Origin: CAIYRG01 sp964494505
GTDB lineage: Bacteria; Pseudomonadota; Alphaproteobacteria; Micropepsales; Micropepsaceae
DNA length: 64,000 bases
Reading direction: 5' to 3'
Assembly (NCBI GenBank): GCA_964494505.1
Contig: CAZBRO010000003.1
Span: 186,001-250,000, forward strand
A model generated the notes under the pieces. The model was not told the DNA's origin and ran no database searches. It was given only the letters and a program-made list of their open reading frames with translations. A program made the translations under genes and the position numbers. This document shows, piece by piece, positions 49,978-59,075 of this stretch (position 1 is its first letter; each line of letters opens with the position of its first letter).

Positions 49978-52900
49978 GGATGGGGCGCCGCGCGTTGCGC
50001 CGCCGGTCGAGTTCCTGCGTGTCTGCGGCCCCCGGCCCACCGCCGCGCAGCAGCGCCTTGCGCGCCTGCCATTCCTCGTTGGCCTCCAGCGTTTCGAGGA
50101 ATTCCACCTCTCCGCCCTGAAGCACCGCAATCGGGAGCCCGTCGCGTATCAGCAGCCGGTTGCCCGTGATCGAAGCGAGCTTCGCCCCCGGCGTCAGAAT
50201 GCCCACGAGGTTCAGCGGATCGGCTCCCGAGACGGAAACCCATGCGCCTGCCGGCTCCTGCCGCCGCATCTCGCGCAAAAGCCCGATGGCTTCCGGCAGC
50301 GCGAATTGCTCGCCCGAAAAACCCGCCACGAAACGCCCGCCGCGGATTTCGCCCCGCCCCTCCAGCCGTCGAAAGACGCGCAGGAGATCCCGCCACGGCG
50401 GCAGCCACTCCGCCTCGCGCGCGAGCAGACGCCAGAACACCACCCCATATCGGGCAAGCAGCGTGCGCGCGACATGTTCGTGGGCTTGCGCCTCCGTCTC
50501 GCGAATCTGGGCGCGGGGGGTGCGCGCGAGCGCCCAGCGGCCGGCATCCTCCATGCCGAGCTTGGCGCGGCGGCGGCGGCTGCCAGCGTGCGATTTGCGT
50601 TCGCTCGCAGGCACGATGAGCGCGCGAAGCCCCGCGAAACTGTCGGAATTCACGAGGCCGAGCGCCACCAATTCGGCCAGCGCCTCCTCGACCTGAATGC
50701 GCAGGAGGCCCGTCCCGTCCACGATTTCGTCGAAGAAGGATGCCCCCGTCGTGCGGATGAAATCGGCGACGGCTTGGGCATGGGCGCCGGGCGTCGCACC
50801 TCCCTCCTTGATGGAGAGCGAGGACCACAACGCGGCATGGCGGCGCGCCAATAGGGTGATGGGCGTGGACCGCACCGGGGCGGGCTTTCCCTCGCCGCCG
50901 CTCGCACGCGGGCGCAGGCGCGCCCAGGTGACGTGGCCCGCGACGCAACGGTCGTCCAGCCATGCCGGGTCGTAGCCCTTGATCCGTACCGGGAGAATTT
51001 CGGCTTCCCAGGCCGCGGCCGCCGCTTCGAAGCCTTCGAGCTGCCCGATCACGGTGTCGAGCGCATCCGGCCCTTCCATGCGCGAATCCGGCGTCGCCCG
51101 CTGCCATTCGGCCAGGAAGCGCAGATAATCGCGGGCCGCCACCGGCTGGATTTCGGCGCGCAGCCGTTTGACCGTATACTGATGAATGCGCGCGAGCAGC
51201 CGGCGTTCGCACCATTCTTCGGCCGTTCCGCCCGGAGTGAACCGCCCGCGCATGGCAAAGCCTTCCGCTTCGAGCGCAGCCAGTGCCGAGGCGATGCCTC
51301 CGGCGCTGAGACCGAGGGGTGCGGCAAGCGCCTCTTGCCTGACCGGTCCAAGACCCTCAAGGCGTCCGCGCAGAATTTCGACCAGCCCGTCCTCGGGCGC
51401 CCAATTCCGTGCCGCATAAGGCTCGGGCGCCGCGATCTCCGGGGTCAGTTTCGCCGTCGGAAAGACCGAGCGGAACTGCGGCAGGCGTTCCGCGGCGATC
51501 CAGATCGCGCCATGCGCCGTTGCAAGCGCAGCCGCGCGCTTCTGCTGCGCCAACCCATCCAGCCAATCGCGCCAGCCTGCTCCGGCGCCGATTTCGTCTT
51601 CCGTCAGAAACCCGAGCCAAACCAGCGCATCGTGCAGTTCGTCCGCATTCGTCGCATCGGGCCAGGCTTCGGCGCGCACCCGCTCGATGGCTTCGCTATC
51701 CAGCCGGCCGAGGTCGGAGGCCTGCTCGGGCGCCGTCCAGCGGCGGCTCATCACGGCCTGTGTACGGCGCTCCTCCAGCGGCGCGTCGTCGAGATAGGCA
51801 TAGGGCCGCGCCGACAGGACCTCCTGCGCCAACGGCGAGGGCTGCGTCAGGTCGCACGCCACGATGCGGATGTCTGCGGACTCGATTCGCTTCAGGATGC
51901 GGATCAGCCCATCCAGGTCCATCGCTTCGGTCAGGCAATCGTGGATCGTCTGGTTGACCAGCGGATGATCGGGAATCTCGCGCTCGCCCACCAGATTCTC
52001 CGCGCACGCGATCTGGTCCGGGAACACCGACCCCAGCAAATCTTCCGCCGCCATGCGGGCAAGCTGCGGCGGGACTTTCTTGCCGCCGCGGAAACGCGGC
52101 TCGGCAAGCGCAATGCCGATCACCCAGCGCCAGCGCGTCGCGAACATCGGCGCATCCAGCATCGCCTGAATCAGGATCGGCTTGACGGTATTGGAATTCA
52201 GATACCGCGAAACGTCGGCCAGTTCGAAACTGTGCGCGGTCGTCAGCGACAGCACGATGTTGTCTTCGGTCGCGGCCGCCTGAAGCTCGAAGTTGAATTT
52301 GCGGCAGAAGCGTTTGCGCAACGACAAGCCCCAGGCGCGATTGATGCGGCTGCCGAAGGGCGAATGCACCACCAACTGCATGCCGCCCGCTTCGTCGAAG
52401 AAACGTTCCAGGATGATGGTGTCCTGTGTGGGCAGCGTGCCCAGAGCATTGCGGGCGGTGGCAAGATATTCGACCAGCTCGCGTGCTGCGATCTCCGAAA
52501 GCCCCAATCCTTCCGTCAAGCGGCGCAACGCGGAATCGCCGGACGGATCGGCTGCAAGCAGCCTGTCCATCTCGGTGCGCAATCGCGACACCGACGCGGA
52601 CAATTCATCGCTCCGCCCCGGCGCCTCGCCGAGCCAGAATGGAATGGTCGGCGCCTGACCGTGCGCGTCTTCCACCCGCACCGTGCCGCGCTCCACGCGC
52701 ATGATGCGATAGGAATGATTGCCGAGCTGGAAGATGTCGCCTGCGAGACTCTCGACCGCGAAATCCTCGTTCACCGTGCCGACGAAATGGTTCTCAGGCT
52801 CCAGCAGCACCTTGTAATCGGCATTGTCGGGAATGGCGCCGCCCGAGGTGATGGCCGTCAGGCGCGCTCCGCGCCGCCCGCGCATCATGTGCCCGACCGC

Positions 52901-54316
52901 GTCATGGTGGATCAGCGCGCCGCGCCGTCCCCGCCGCGTCGTGAAGCCCTCCGCCAGCATCTTTACGACCGCGTCGAAGTCATTGCGCGAAAGCGCGCGA
53001 TACGGCCAGGCGCGGCGGGTGAGCGCGAAGAGTTCGTCTTCCTTCCATTCGCGCGCGGCGACTTCGGCAACGATCTGCTGCGAGAGCACGTCGAGCGGGT
53101 GATCGGGAATACTCAGCCGGTCGAGTTCGCCGCGGGCCACCGCATCGAGCAGTGCCGTGCATTCCACCAATTCGTCGCGCGACAGGGGAAACAGCCGCCC
53201 TTTCGGAGTGCCGTCGACCGCGTGACCCGAACGGCCGACGCGCTGCAGGAAGGCCGCGATGGCGCGCGGTGACCCGATCTGGCAGACGAGATCGATGTCG
53301 CCGATGTCGATGCCCAACTCCAGGGACGCGGTCGCGACAAGGGCTTTGAGCTTGCCGGCCTTCAGCCGCTGTTCGGCATCGAAACGCTGTTCCTTCGCGA
53401 GGCTGCCATGATGGGCTGCGACCGCCTGTTCGCCAAGCCGGTCGGACAATTGCGCGGTGACGCGCTCCACCAGCCGCCGCGTGTTGACGAATATGAGCGT
53501 CGTGCGGTGCGCCTCGATCAACCGCGTCAGCCGGTCATAAATCTGATCCCAGACCTCGTTCGACATCACCGCTTCGAGCGGGGCGGGCGGCAGCTCCAGC
53601 GCGAGATCGCGCGCCCGGATGTGGCCCGTATCCACGATCTTGCATTTGGCGTGGGCGTCGGCGCCGACCAGGAACCGCGCCACGTCTTCAATGGGCTTTT
53701 GGGTTGCGGACAACCCGACGCGCACCAGCTTGTGTTCGGTGAGAGCCGCCAACCGTTCGAGCGACAGCGACAAATGACTGCCGCGTTTGTTCGGCGCCAG
53801 CGCGTGGATCTCATCCACGATGACCGTGCGCGTGGTCTTCAGCATCGCGCGGCCCGATTCGGAGCCGAGCAGGATGTAGAGCGATTCCGGCGTGGTCACG
53901 ACGATATGCGGCGGACGCTTGCGCGCCTTGTCGCGCTCGCCCTGCGGCGTGTCGCCGGTGCGCACCCAGGTGCGGATCGCCACCTCCGGCAGGCCGCGCG
54001 CGCGCAGCTCCTCGATGATGCCGGCAAGCGGCGCTTCCAAATTGCGCTGAATGTCGTTCGACAGCGCCTTCAGCGGCGAGACATAGACGACCTGAGTCTC
54101 GTCCGGCAGCGTGGCCTCGAGCCCTTGCCTGACCAGGCTGTCGATGGCCGTCATGAACGCGGCCAGCGTTTTGCCCGAACCCGTGGGCGCGGCAATCAGG
54201 ACGTTCCGCCCCGCCTGGATCGCGGGCCAGGCTTCGGCCTGCGCGGGGGTAGGCGCGGCGAAACTCTTCTCGAACCAGCTTGCAACGGCCGGGTGGAACA
54301 GGCGCTTATGGATCAT
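49961..54316 (-). CDS. lhr: Lhr-type large ATP-dependent helicase
   Basis: A 1451-residue superfamily 2 helicase with Walker A APTGSGKT (Lys49), Walker B DEIH (168-171), TSPxS-like SPLKALSNDIQRNL and the RecA2 motifs (IFVNTRR, TASLELGIDIGDIDLVCQIGSPR, QRVGRSGH). After about residue 860 comes the long Lhr C-terminal extension with winged-helix regions, so this is the long form like E. coli or mycobacterial Lhr and not the roughly 800-residue ligase-associated form. Lhr unwinds RNA:DNA hybrids and is linked to DNA repair. No PdeM nuclease or ligase gene is adjacent. The TerB-like gene lies 54 bases away upstream of its position on the map. Confidence 0.92.
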   Translation of the reverse strand: MIHKRLFHPAVASWFEKSFAAPTPAQAEAWPAIQAGRNVLIAAPTGSGKTLAAFMTAIDSLVRQGLEATLPDETQVVYVSPLKALSNDIQRNLEAPLAGIIEELRARGLPEVAIRTWVRTGDTPQGERDKARKRPPHIVVTTPESLYILLGSESGRAMLKTTRTVIVDEIHALAPNKRGSHLSLSLERLAALTEHKLVRVGLSATQKPIEDVARFLVGADAHAKCKIVDTGHIRARDLALELPPAPLEAVMSNEVWDQIYDRLTRLIEAHRTTLIFVNTRRLVERVTAQLSDRLGEQAVAAHHGSLAKEQRFDAEQRLKAGKLKALVATASLELGIDIGDIDLVCQIGSPRAIAAFLQRVGRSGHAVDGTPKGRLFPLSRDELVECTALLDAVARGELDRLSIPDHPLDVLSQQIVAEVAAREWKEDELFALTRRAWPYRALSRNDFDAVVKMLAEGFTTRRGRRGALIHHDAVGHMMRGRRGARLTAITSGGAIPDNADYKVLLEPENHFVGTVNEDFAVESLAGDIFQLGNHSYRIMRVERGTVRVEDAHGQAPTIPFWLGEAPGRSDELSASVSRLRTEMDRLLAADPSGDSALRRLTEGLGLSEIAARELVEYLATARNALGTLPTQDTIILERFFDEAGGMQLVVHSPFGSRINRAWGLSLRKRFCRKFNFELQAAATEDNIVLSLTTAHSFELADVSRYLNSNTVKPILIQAMLDAPMFATRWRWVIGIALAEPRFRGGKKVPPQLARMAAEDLLGSVFPDQIACAENLVGEREIPDHPLVNQTIHDCLTEAMDLDGLIRILKRIESADIRIVACDLTQPSPLAQEVLSARPYAYLDDAPLEERRTQAVMSRRWTAPEQASDLGRLDSEAIERVRAEAWPDATNADELHDALVWLGFLTEDEIGAGAGWRDWLDGLAQQKRAAALATAHGAIWIAAERLPQFRSVFPTAKLTPEIAAPEPYAARNWAPEDGLVEILRGRLEGLGPVRQEALAAPLGLSAGGIASALAALEAEGFAMRGRFTPGGTAEEWCERRLLARIHQYTVKRLRAEIQPVAARDYLRFLAEWQRATPDSRMEGPDALDTVIGQLEGFEAAAAAWEAEILPVRIKGYDPAWLDDRCVAGHVTWARLRPRASGGEGKPAPVRSTPITLLARRHAALWSSLSIKEGGATPGAHAQAVADFIRTTGASFFDEIVDGTGLLRIQVEEALAELVALGLVNSDSFAGLRALIVPASERKSHAGSRRRRAKLGMEDAGRWALARTPRAQIRETEAQAHEHVARTLLARYGVVFWRLLAREAEWLPPWRDLLRVFRRLEGRGEIRGGRFVAGFSGEQFALPEAIGLLREMRRQEPAGAWVSVSGADPLNLVGILTPGAKLASITGNRLLIRDGLPIAVLQGGEVEFLETLEANEEWQARKALLRGGGPGAADTQELDRRRNARRPILNAAQ

Positions 54317-54370
54317 GGGTGAGAATGTAACGTGAACAAGGGCCGGTTTACAGCCCCCGTTTCGGGTACC

Positions 54371-54823
54371 TCAGCCTTTTTGTCCCTTGCGCTGCAGCAC
54401 ACGCTGCCGCGCCGCCACCCGGTCGGCATCGGACACATAGATCAGCCCGGCAACGCGGCGGAGCAGCACGTCCTCCTCCGGATCGAGCACCCCGTCGGCA
54501 TAGGCGACCTCCCACAGCATCTCGATAAGCTGGACGCGTTCGGCGGGGTCCATGCGCTCGACCGCGAGCCGCGTGAAGGGGTGGATCTGGGCGGCTCGTT
54601 CGGCGGTGGATTCGGCCTGGGCTATCAGGTCCCGCGTCTCTGCCGGGGAAAGCTGGAACTTGTCAGCCAGCAGGCGTTCGATGGTCCTGCGTTCCACCGG
54701 ATCGAAGGTGTCATCGCGGCGGGCGGCCTCCACCAGCAGCACGGCGACGGCCGTTTGAAGCGCGTCGCGGCCTTTGGGTTTGGCATCCGGCGCGGCAAGG
54801 AATTTGAGGATTTGATCGAGCAT
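54371..54823 (-). CDS. TerB-like (tellurite resistance TerB fold) protein
   Basis: A 150-residue helical protein with the TerB pattern: AVAVLLVEAARRDDTFDPVERRTIERLLADKF and LIEMLWEVAYADGVLDPEEDVLLRRVAGLIYVSD, where the acidic pair in each half is the proposed metal site. TerB-domain proteins of this size are common in alphaproteobacteria; link to tellurite is not implied. The start is the ATG at 54823; the frame runs on for several hundred codons through the antisense of dinB but that part is an artefact. Confidence 0.85.
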   Translation of the reverse strand: MLDQILKFLAAPDAKPKGRDALQTAVAVLLVEAARRDDTFDPVERRTIERLLADKFQLSPAETRDLIAQAESTAERAAQIHPFTRLAVERMDPAERVQLIEMLWEVAYADGVLDPEEDVLLRRVAGLIYVSDADRVAARQRVLQRKGQKG

Positions 54824-54943
54824 GGCTGCTCTATAACGCGTAGCCGCCCGCCCCGACAATGAAGCTGAGGATAGGATCGTCGCAGGCAAGGGCAGGCGGC
54901 GATTTCCCGCTACAATGCTGGCGAATGTCCGGAAGCGATTCGC

Positions 54944-56200
54944 ATGGAGGGGTTCTGCCGCGATTGTCTTTCCGATGTGCCGCCGGAAGCCGTGTGCTGT
55001 CCGGCGTGTAGAGGCGCGCGCGTGCTGCGGCATGCCGAACTCGATAAGCTTGAAATCGCCCATCTCGATTGCGACGCGTTCTACGCGACGGTCGAAAAGC
55101 GCGACGATCCCGCACTCAACGGCAAGCCCCTGATCGTGGGCTTCGGGGGCGCCCGCGGCGTGGTCGCGACGGCTTGCTATGAGGCGCGCAAATATGGCGT
55201 CAGATCGGCCATGCCGATGTTCCAGGCCCGGAAGCTGTGTCCTCAGGCCACCATCATCAGCCCGAACATGGCGAAATATTCCGAGGTCGCACGCGAGGTC
55301 CGGGAGATGATGCTGGCGCTGACGCCGCTGGTCGAGCCGCTGTCGCTGGATGAAGCCTATCTCGATCTTTCCGGCACCGTGCGCCTGCACGGCATGTCGC
55401 CGGCCAGAACCATGGCGGCGCTCGTCAACCGGATCGAAGATGGTGTCGGCATCACCGTGTCGGTCGGGCTCTCCTGCAACAAGTTTCTGGCGAAGCTCGC
55501 TTCCGAGCTGGAAAAGCCGCGCGGCTTCGCCGTGATCGGCCGCAGCGAAGCCAAGGCGTTCCTCTCGGACAAGCCCGTGCAGATGATTCGTGGCGTCGGG
55601 CCGGTGCTGCAGAAGCGGCTGGCAAAGGACGGCATCGTTCGTATCGGGCAGCTTCAGGCAATGAGCGCACGCGACCTCGCCGGCCGATACGGCGACACCG
55701 GCCTTTGGCTGCATCGCTTGGCGCAGGGCGAGGACCGCCGCCGGGTCGAGCCGGACAACGAAACCAAGAGCGTGTCTTCGGAAACCACGTTCGAGCACGA
55801 CATCAAGAGTCTCGCCGAATTGGAGCGCATCCTGTGGGATCAGGCCGAACGCGTGTCCGCGCGCGCCAAGGCCGCCGAAATCGGCGGGCGCACCGTGACC
55901 TTGAAACTGAAGACGGCAGCCTTCCGCATCAAGACGCGCAGCGCCAGCCTGGAATCGCCGACCCAGCTATCGGATGTGATTTACCGTATCGGCTGCGGTC
56001 TGCTCGCGCCCGAAGCCGACGGCACGGCTTACCGGCTGCTCGGCATCGGCTTGAGCCAAATTCGTCCTCAGGTGGAATGCGATCCGCCCGATCTTCTGGA
56101 TGCGCGCAGTGTGCGGCGGGCCGCGGCCGAACGCGCCATCGACAATGTGCGCGCGAAATTCGGGCGCGCAGCCGTGCTCAAGGGCCGCAGCATCGTGTGA
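54944..56200 (+). CDS. dinB: DNA polymerase IV with N-terminal zinc-ribbon-like extension
   Basis: A 418-residue Y-family polymerase. Catalytic acids are Asp42 (HLDCDAFYATVEKRDDP) and Asp136-Glu137 (LSLDEAYLDL), with GVGISCNKFLAKLAS-like GVGLSCNKFLAKLAS region and the little-finger domain about 260-360. Residues 5-22 hold Cys5, Cys8, Cys18/19 and Cys22 (CRDC and CCPAC), a zinc-ribbon-like extension before the polymerase fold that is typical of alphaproteobacterial copies. It performs translesion synthesis. No LexA box could be identified with confidence in the 120 bases upstream. It converges on the IorB gene, with two bases between. Confidence 0.93.
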   Translation: MEGFCRDCLSDVPPEAVCCPACRGARVLRHAELDKLEIAHLDCDAFYATVEKRDDPALNGKPLIVGFGGARGVVATACYEARKYGVRSAMPMFQARKLCPQATIISPNMAKYSEVAREVREMMLALTPLVEPLSLDEAYLDLSGTVRLHGMSPARTMAALVNRIEDGVGITVSVGLSCNKFLAKLASELEKPRGFAVIGRSEAKAFLSDKPVQMIRGVGPVLQKRLAKDGIVRIGQLQAMSARDLAGRYGDTGLWLHRLAQGEDRRRVEPDNETKSVSSETTFEHDIKSLAELERILWDQAERVSARAKAAEIGGRTVTLKLKTAAFRIKTRSASLESPTQLSDVIYRIGCGLLAPEADGTAYRLLGIGLSQIRPQVECDPPDLLDARSVRRAAAERAIDNVRAKFGRAAVLKGRSIV

Positions 56201-56202
56201 AC

Positions 56203-58470
56203 CTACGCCCAGCTCAGATCGTGCTTGGCGAGCGGCACCGAGCGGATGCGTTTTCCCGTCGCGGCAAAGATCGCGTTGCAGATGGCGGGGGCCACCAGCG
56301 GCACCACTTCCTCCCCGATGCCGGAAATCCAGCGGTTCGTCTGGATGAAATGGAGGTTCATGTCGCGCGGCACCTCGGCCATCCTTACCGGCGCGTATTG
56401 GTCGTAATTCGTCTGCTCCACGGCCGCATTCTTGAACGTGATCTCCTGGTGCAGCACCGGCCCCAAAGCCCAGGCCATCATGCCGCGGATTTGCCGCTCG
56501 GCCGCTTCGGGATTGACCAGCGCGTGGCCGCGGTCGTGCACGATATCCATGCGGTCGACCGTGACTGCCCCTGCCTTGGTCACCGATACGGTGACGCCAA
56601 GCGCCACCAGCGCGATGCCGCGCGGCTCGACGGATTTGCGGTCGTCGATGGCAAAGCCCATGCCGGTGCCCTTCGGCAGAATGCGTCCGGCGCCCGACTT
56701 TTCCCGCACCGTGTCGAGCGCCATCAGCCAGTCGGCTTTGGCGTTGTCCTCGAAGGATTGAGGCTTCGCCGCATTCAGCAGCGCGTGCCGGTATTGCAGC
56801 GGATCGCGCCCCGCCGCATGCGCCATCTCGTCCACGAAGCTTTCGAGATAGAACACGTTGGCGTAGGTGCCTGTGGAGCGCCAGGTCGAGCACGGCACCC
56901 ACGTCTTCATCGTATTCACCTCGACGCGCAAATTCGGCGTGCCGTAGGGGAAGAGGTGGAATCCTCGCAGCAATTGATGCGCCATCTGCGCCTTGTGCGG
57001 ACCATAGGTGATGAGCGGCGTGCCTTCGAGCGCATCGTTGCCGGCGACCTTGATCCAGATCGCGAGCGGCATTCCGTCCGGCCCTAGCGCGGCGCGCAAT
57101 CGGGCCACACCCATGGGATGAAACGCGTTGACATGGGCGAGGTCCTCCTCGCGCGTCCACAGCACTTTCACGGGGCGGCCGTTCAACGCCTTGGCAACCG
57201 CTACGGCCTGCTCCAATTCGCCATGCGCGCCGCCGCGGCCGAAGCCGCCGCCCTGGAAGCAATTGTGCACGAACACCTGATCGGTCGAGAGCCCAGCGAC
57301 CTTGGCCGCGATTCCGGTCGCATGATCGGGGAATTGGGTGCCGAGCCAGATTTCGGCGCGCGCGTCCGTCACCTGCGCGGTGCAGTTGGGCGGTTCGAGC
57401 TGCGCGTGTGCCTGATGCGGCAGTTCGTATTCAGCCTCGACGATCTTCGCCGCACCCCGAAATGCCGCTTCGACATCGCCTTGATCGACCGCCGTGGGAC
57501 CCTGCCGATCCAGCTTGGAACGGTAGAGCGCGAGAAGATCGCTGGTACCCTGTTTCGCGTTCGGGCCTGCGTCCCAAACCACCGGGAGCTTGTCGAGCGC
57601 CGTCTTCGCGCGCCACCAGGTATCGGCGACGACCGCGATGCCGCTTTGCGCGCCGATGCCCTCCATCGGCACCGCGGCGATCACGCCCGGCATGGCGCGG
57701 ATCGCGTCGAAATTGAAGCTCTTGAGCGTGCCGCCATAGGACGGCGATTGCTTGGTGGCCGCGTGGACCATGCCGGGCAGGCGCACATCGATGCCGTACA
57801 CAGCTTGGGCACGGGACTTCACCTCGACGTCGAAGCGCCGCACGCGCCGGCCGATCAGCGTGTATTGCTGCGGCGTCTTGATCGCGGGTTCCTTGTCCAG
57901 CTTGATGACCGCGGCCTTCGCTGCGACCTCGCCATAGCGCAGCGTGCGCCCGGTTGGCCGATGCGTGAGCACGCTGTTCTTCGCATCGACCTCGCCGGCC
58001 GGAACGCCCCAGACCTGCGCCGCCGCAGCCTTCAGCCGCTCGCGCGCCGATGCGCCCGCCTGCTGATAGAGCACACGCCCCAGCCGCACCGAGCTGCTCG
58101 CCTCCGTGTGCAGATGATCGTAGAGATTGTGCTCTTTCACGTGGCGGTTGGGCTCAGCATACACCGATTGCACCTTCGACCACTCGCATTCCAGCTCTTC
58201 GCAGATCATCATCGGGTTGGACGTCAGCACGCCTTGGCCCAAATCCGATTGATTGACGCGGATCAGTACGCGGTCGTCGGGCGCAATCACGATCCAGGGA
58301 TTGACCTCGACCCCGCCCTCGACAGGGGGCAGCCAGGGACGCGCGTTCACATTGTTTCCCGCGGCCGTCTCCGCGGCTTGCGCGCCGGGTAGATAAAGGG
58401 AAAGCGCCATGCCGCCGCCCACCGCAGCGGTGGCGACGAGGAATTCGCGGCGGTCGAGCTCGTTGGTCAT
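56203..58470 (-). CDS. Isoquinoline 1-oxidoreductase-type molybdenum hydroxylase, large (beta) subunit
   Basis: A 755-residue exported molybdenum hydroxylase. A Tat signal (DRREFLVATAAVGGGMALSLYLPGAQA) begins the protein; the cofactor-binding parts include VFVHNCFQGGGFGRGGAHGELEQAVAVAKALNGRPVKVLWTREED. The domain order and the presence of a signal on this large subunit are typical of the IorB/aldehyde dehydrogenase PaoC-like exported branch, working with the adjacent two-cluster 2Fe-2S subunit and usually an external cytochrome. It hydroxylates an N-heterocycle or aldehyde. GAGGGGCGG precedes the start; 10 bases separate it from the partner gene. Confidence 0.9.
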   Translation of the reverse strand: MTNELDRREFLVATAAVGGGMALSLYLPGAQAAETAAGNNVNARPWLPPVEGGVEVNPWIVIAPDDRVLIRVNQSDLGQGVLTSNPMMICEELECEWSKVQSVYAEPNRHVKEHNLYDHLHTEASSSVRLGRVLYQQAGASARERLKAAAAQVWGVPAGEVDAKNSVLTHRPTGRTLRYGEVAAKAAVIKLDKEPAIKTPQQYTLIGRRVRRFDVEVKSRAQAVYGIDVRLPGMVHAATKQSPSYGGTLKSFNFDAIRAMPGVIAAVPMEGIGAQSGIAVVADTWWRAKTALDKLPVVWDAGPNAKQGTSDLLALYRSKLDRQGPTAVDQGDVEAAFRGAAKIVEAEYELPHQAHAQLEPPNCTAQVTDARAEIWLGTQFPDHATGIAAKVAGLSTDQVFVHNCFQGGGFGRGGAHGELEQAVAVAKALNGRPVKVLWTREEDLAHVNAFHPMGVARLRAALGPDGMPLAIWIKVAGNDALEGTPLITYGPHKAQMAHQLLRGFHLFPYGTPNLRVEVNTMKTWVPCSTWRSTGTYANVFYLESFVDEMAHAAGRDPLQYRHALLNAAKPQSFEDNAKADWLMALDTVREKSGAGRILPKGTGMGFAIDDRKSVEPRGIALVALGVTVSVTKAGAVTVDRMDIVHDRGHALVNPEAAERQIRGMMAWALGPVLHQEITFKNAAVEQTNYDQYAPVRMAEVPRDMNLHFIQTNRWISGIGEEVVPLVAPAICNAIFAATGKRIRSVPLAKHDLSWA

Positions 58471-58480
58471 GTCCGCCCCC

Positions 58481-58939
58481 TCAGCCTTTGGCCATCGCGG
58501 CTTGCGCCTTGCGGATGGCGGCGCGGATCTCGGCATAGGTCCCGCAGCGGCAGATGTTCGTCATCGCGCGGTCGATATCGGCGTCCGTCGGATTGGGTGT
58601 GCGCTTCAAAAGCGCGGTCGCCGTCATAATCTGGCCTGCCTGGCAATAACCGCATTGCGGCACCTGTTCCTCGATCCAGGCCGCGACAAGGGGATGATTC
58701 CTGTCCGCTGCGATGGCTTCGATGGTGGTGATCTCACGTCCTGCCAGCGCCGATGCCTTGACTGAGCAGGAGCGCATCGGCTGGCCGTCCACATGCACCG
58801 TGCAGGCCCCGCATAGCGCCGCACCGCAGCCGAATTTTGTGCCGGTCATCCCCAGAGTATCGCGCAACACCCAGAGCAGCGGCGTATCGGCTTCGGCGTC
58901 CACCTGGACCGTCCTGCCGTTCACGTTCAGCGCGAACAT
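58481..58939 (-). CDS. Isoquinoline 1-oxidoreductase-type 2Fe-2S (alpha) subunit
   Basis: A 152-residue two-cluster ferredoxin subunit. The plant-type cluster is held by Cys38, Cys43, Cys46 and Cys58 (KFGCGAALCGACTVHVDG, RSC) and the second by Cys96, Cys99, Cys130 and Cys132 (QCGYCQAG, NICRCG). It shuttles electrons from the molybdenum site of the large subunit encoded next. AGGAGG lies just before the ATG. The pair is complete as an alpha-beta enzyme; no FAD subunit is needed in this branch. Confidence 0.93.
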   Translation of the reverse strand: MFALNVNGRTVQVDAEADTPLLWVLRDTLGMTGTKFGCGAALCGACTVHVDGQPMRSCSVKASALAGREITTIEAIAADRNHPLVAAWIEEQVPQCGYCQAGQIMTATALLKRTPNPTDADIDRAMTNICRCGTYAEIRAAIRKAQAAMAKG

Positions 58940-59075
58940 CGCCGCCTCCTGACCATGGAGCCTCGAAAACCGAAGAGTACCCCAAGGGGCCTCTCGGGCG
59001 AAAGGCGGGGCGTTTACCGATTCGCCCATAACCGGCTACCATCGGTCCTGGATAGGGAAAGCAGGGCAGGGGGAG

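Noticed and set aside
48268..50130. A 620-codon minus-strand open frame opposite the gamma-glutamyltransferase-family gene
   Set aside because: Composition (many His, Arg, Gly) and lack of motifs mark it as a shadow of the plus-strand gene.
50933..53272. A 779-codon plus-strand open frame inside the helicase gene
   Set aside because: The minus-strand Lhr protein has all helicase motifs; the antisense frame is Arg/Gln-rich with no recognisable domain.
54824..55798. Upstream extension of the TerB-like frame through the antisense of dinB
   Set aside because: The extension mirrors dinB, which is certain; the TerB fold begins at the ATG at 54823.
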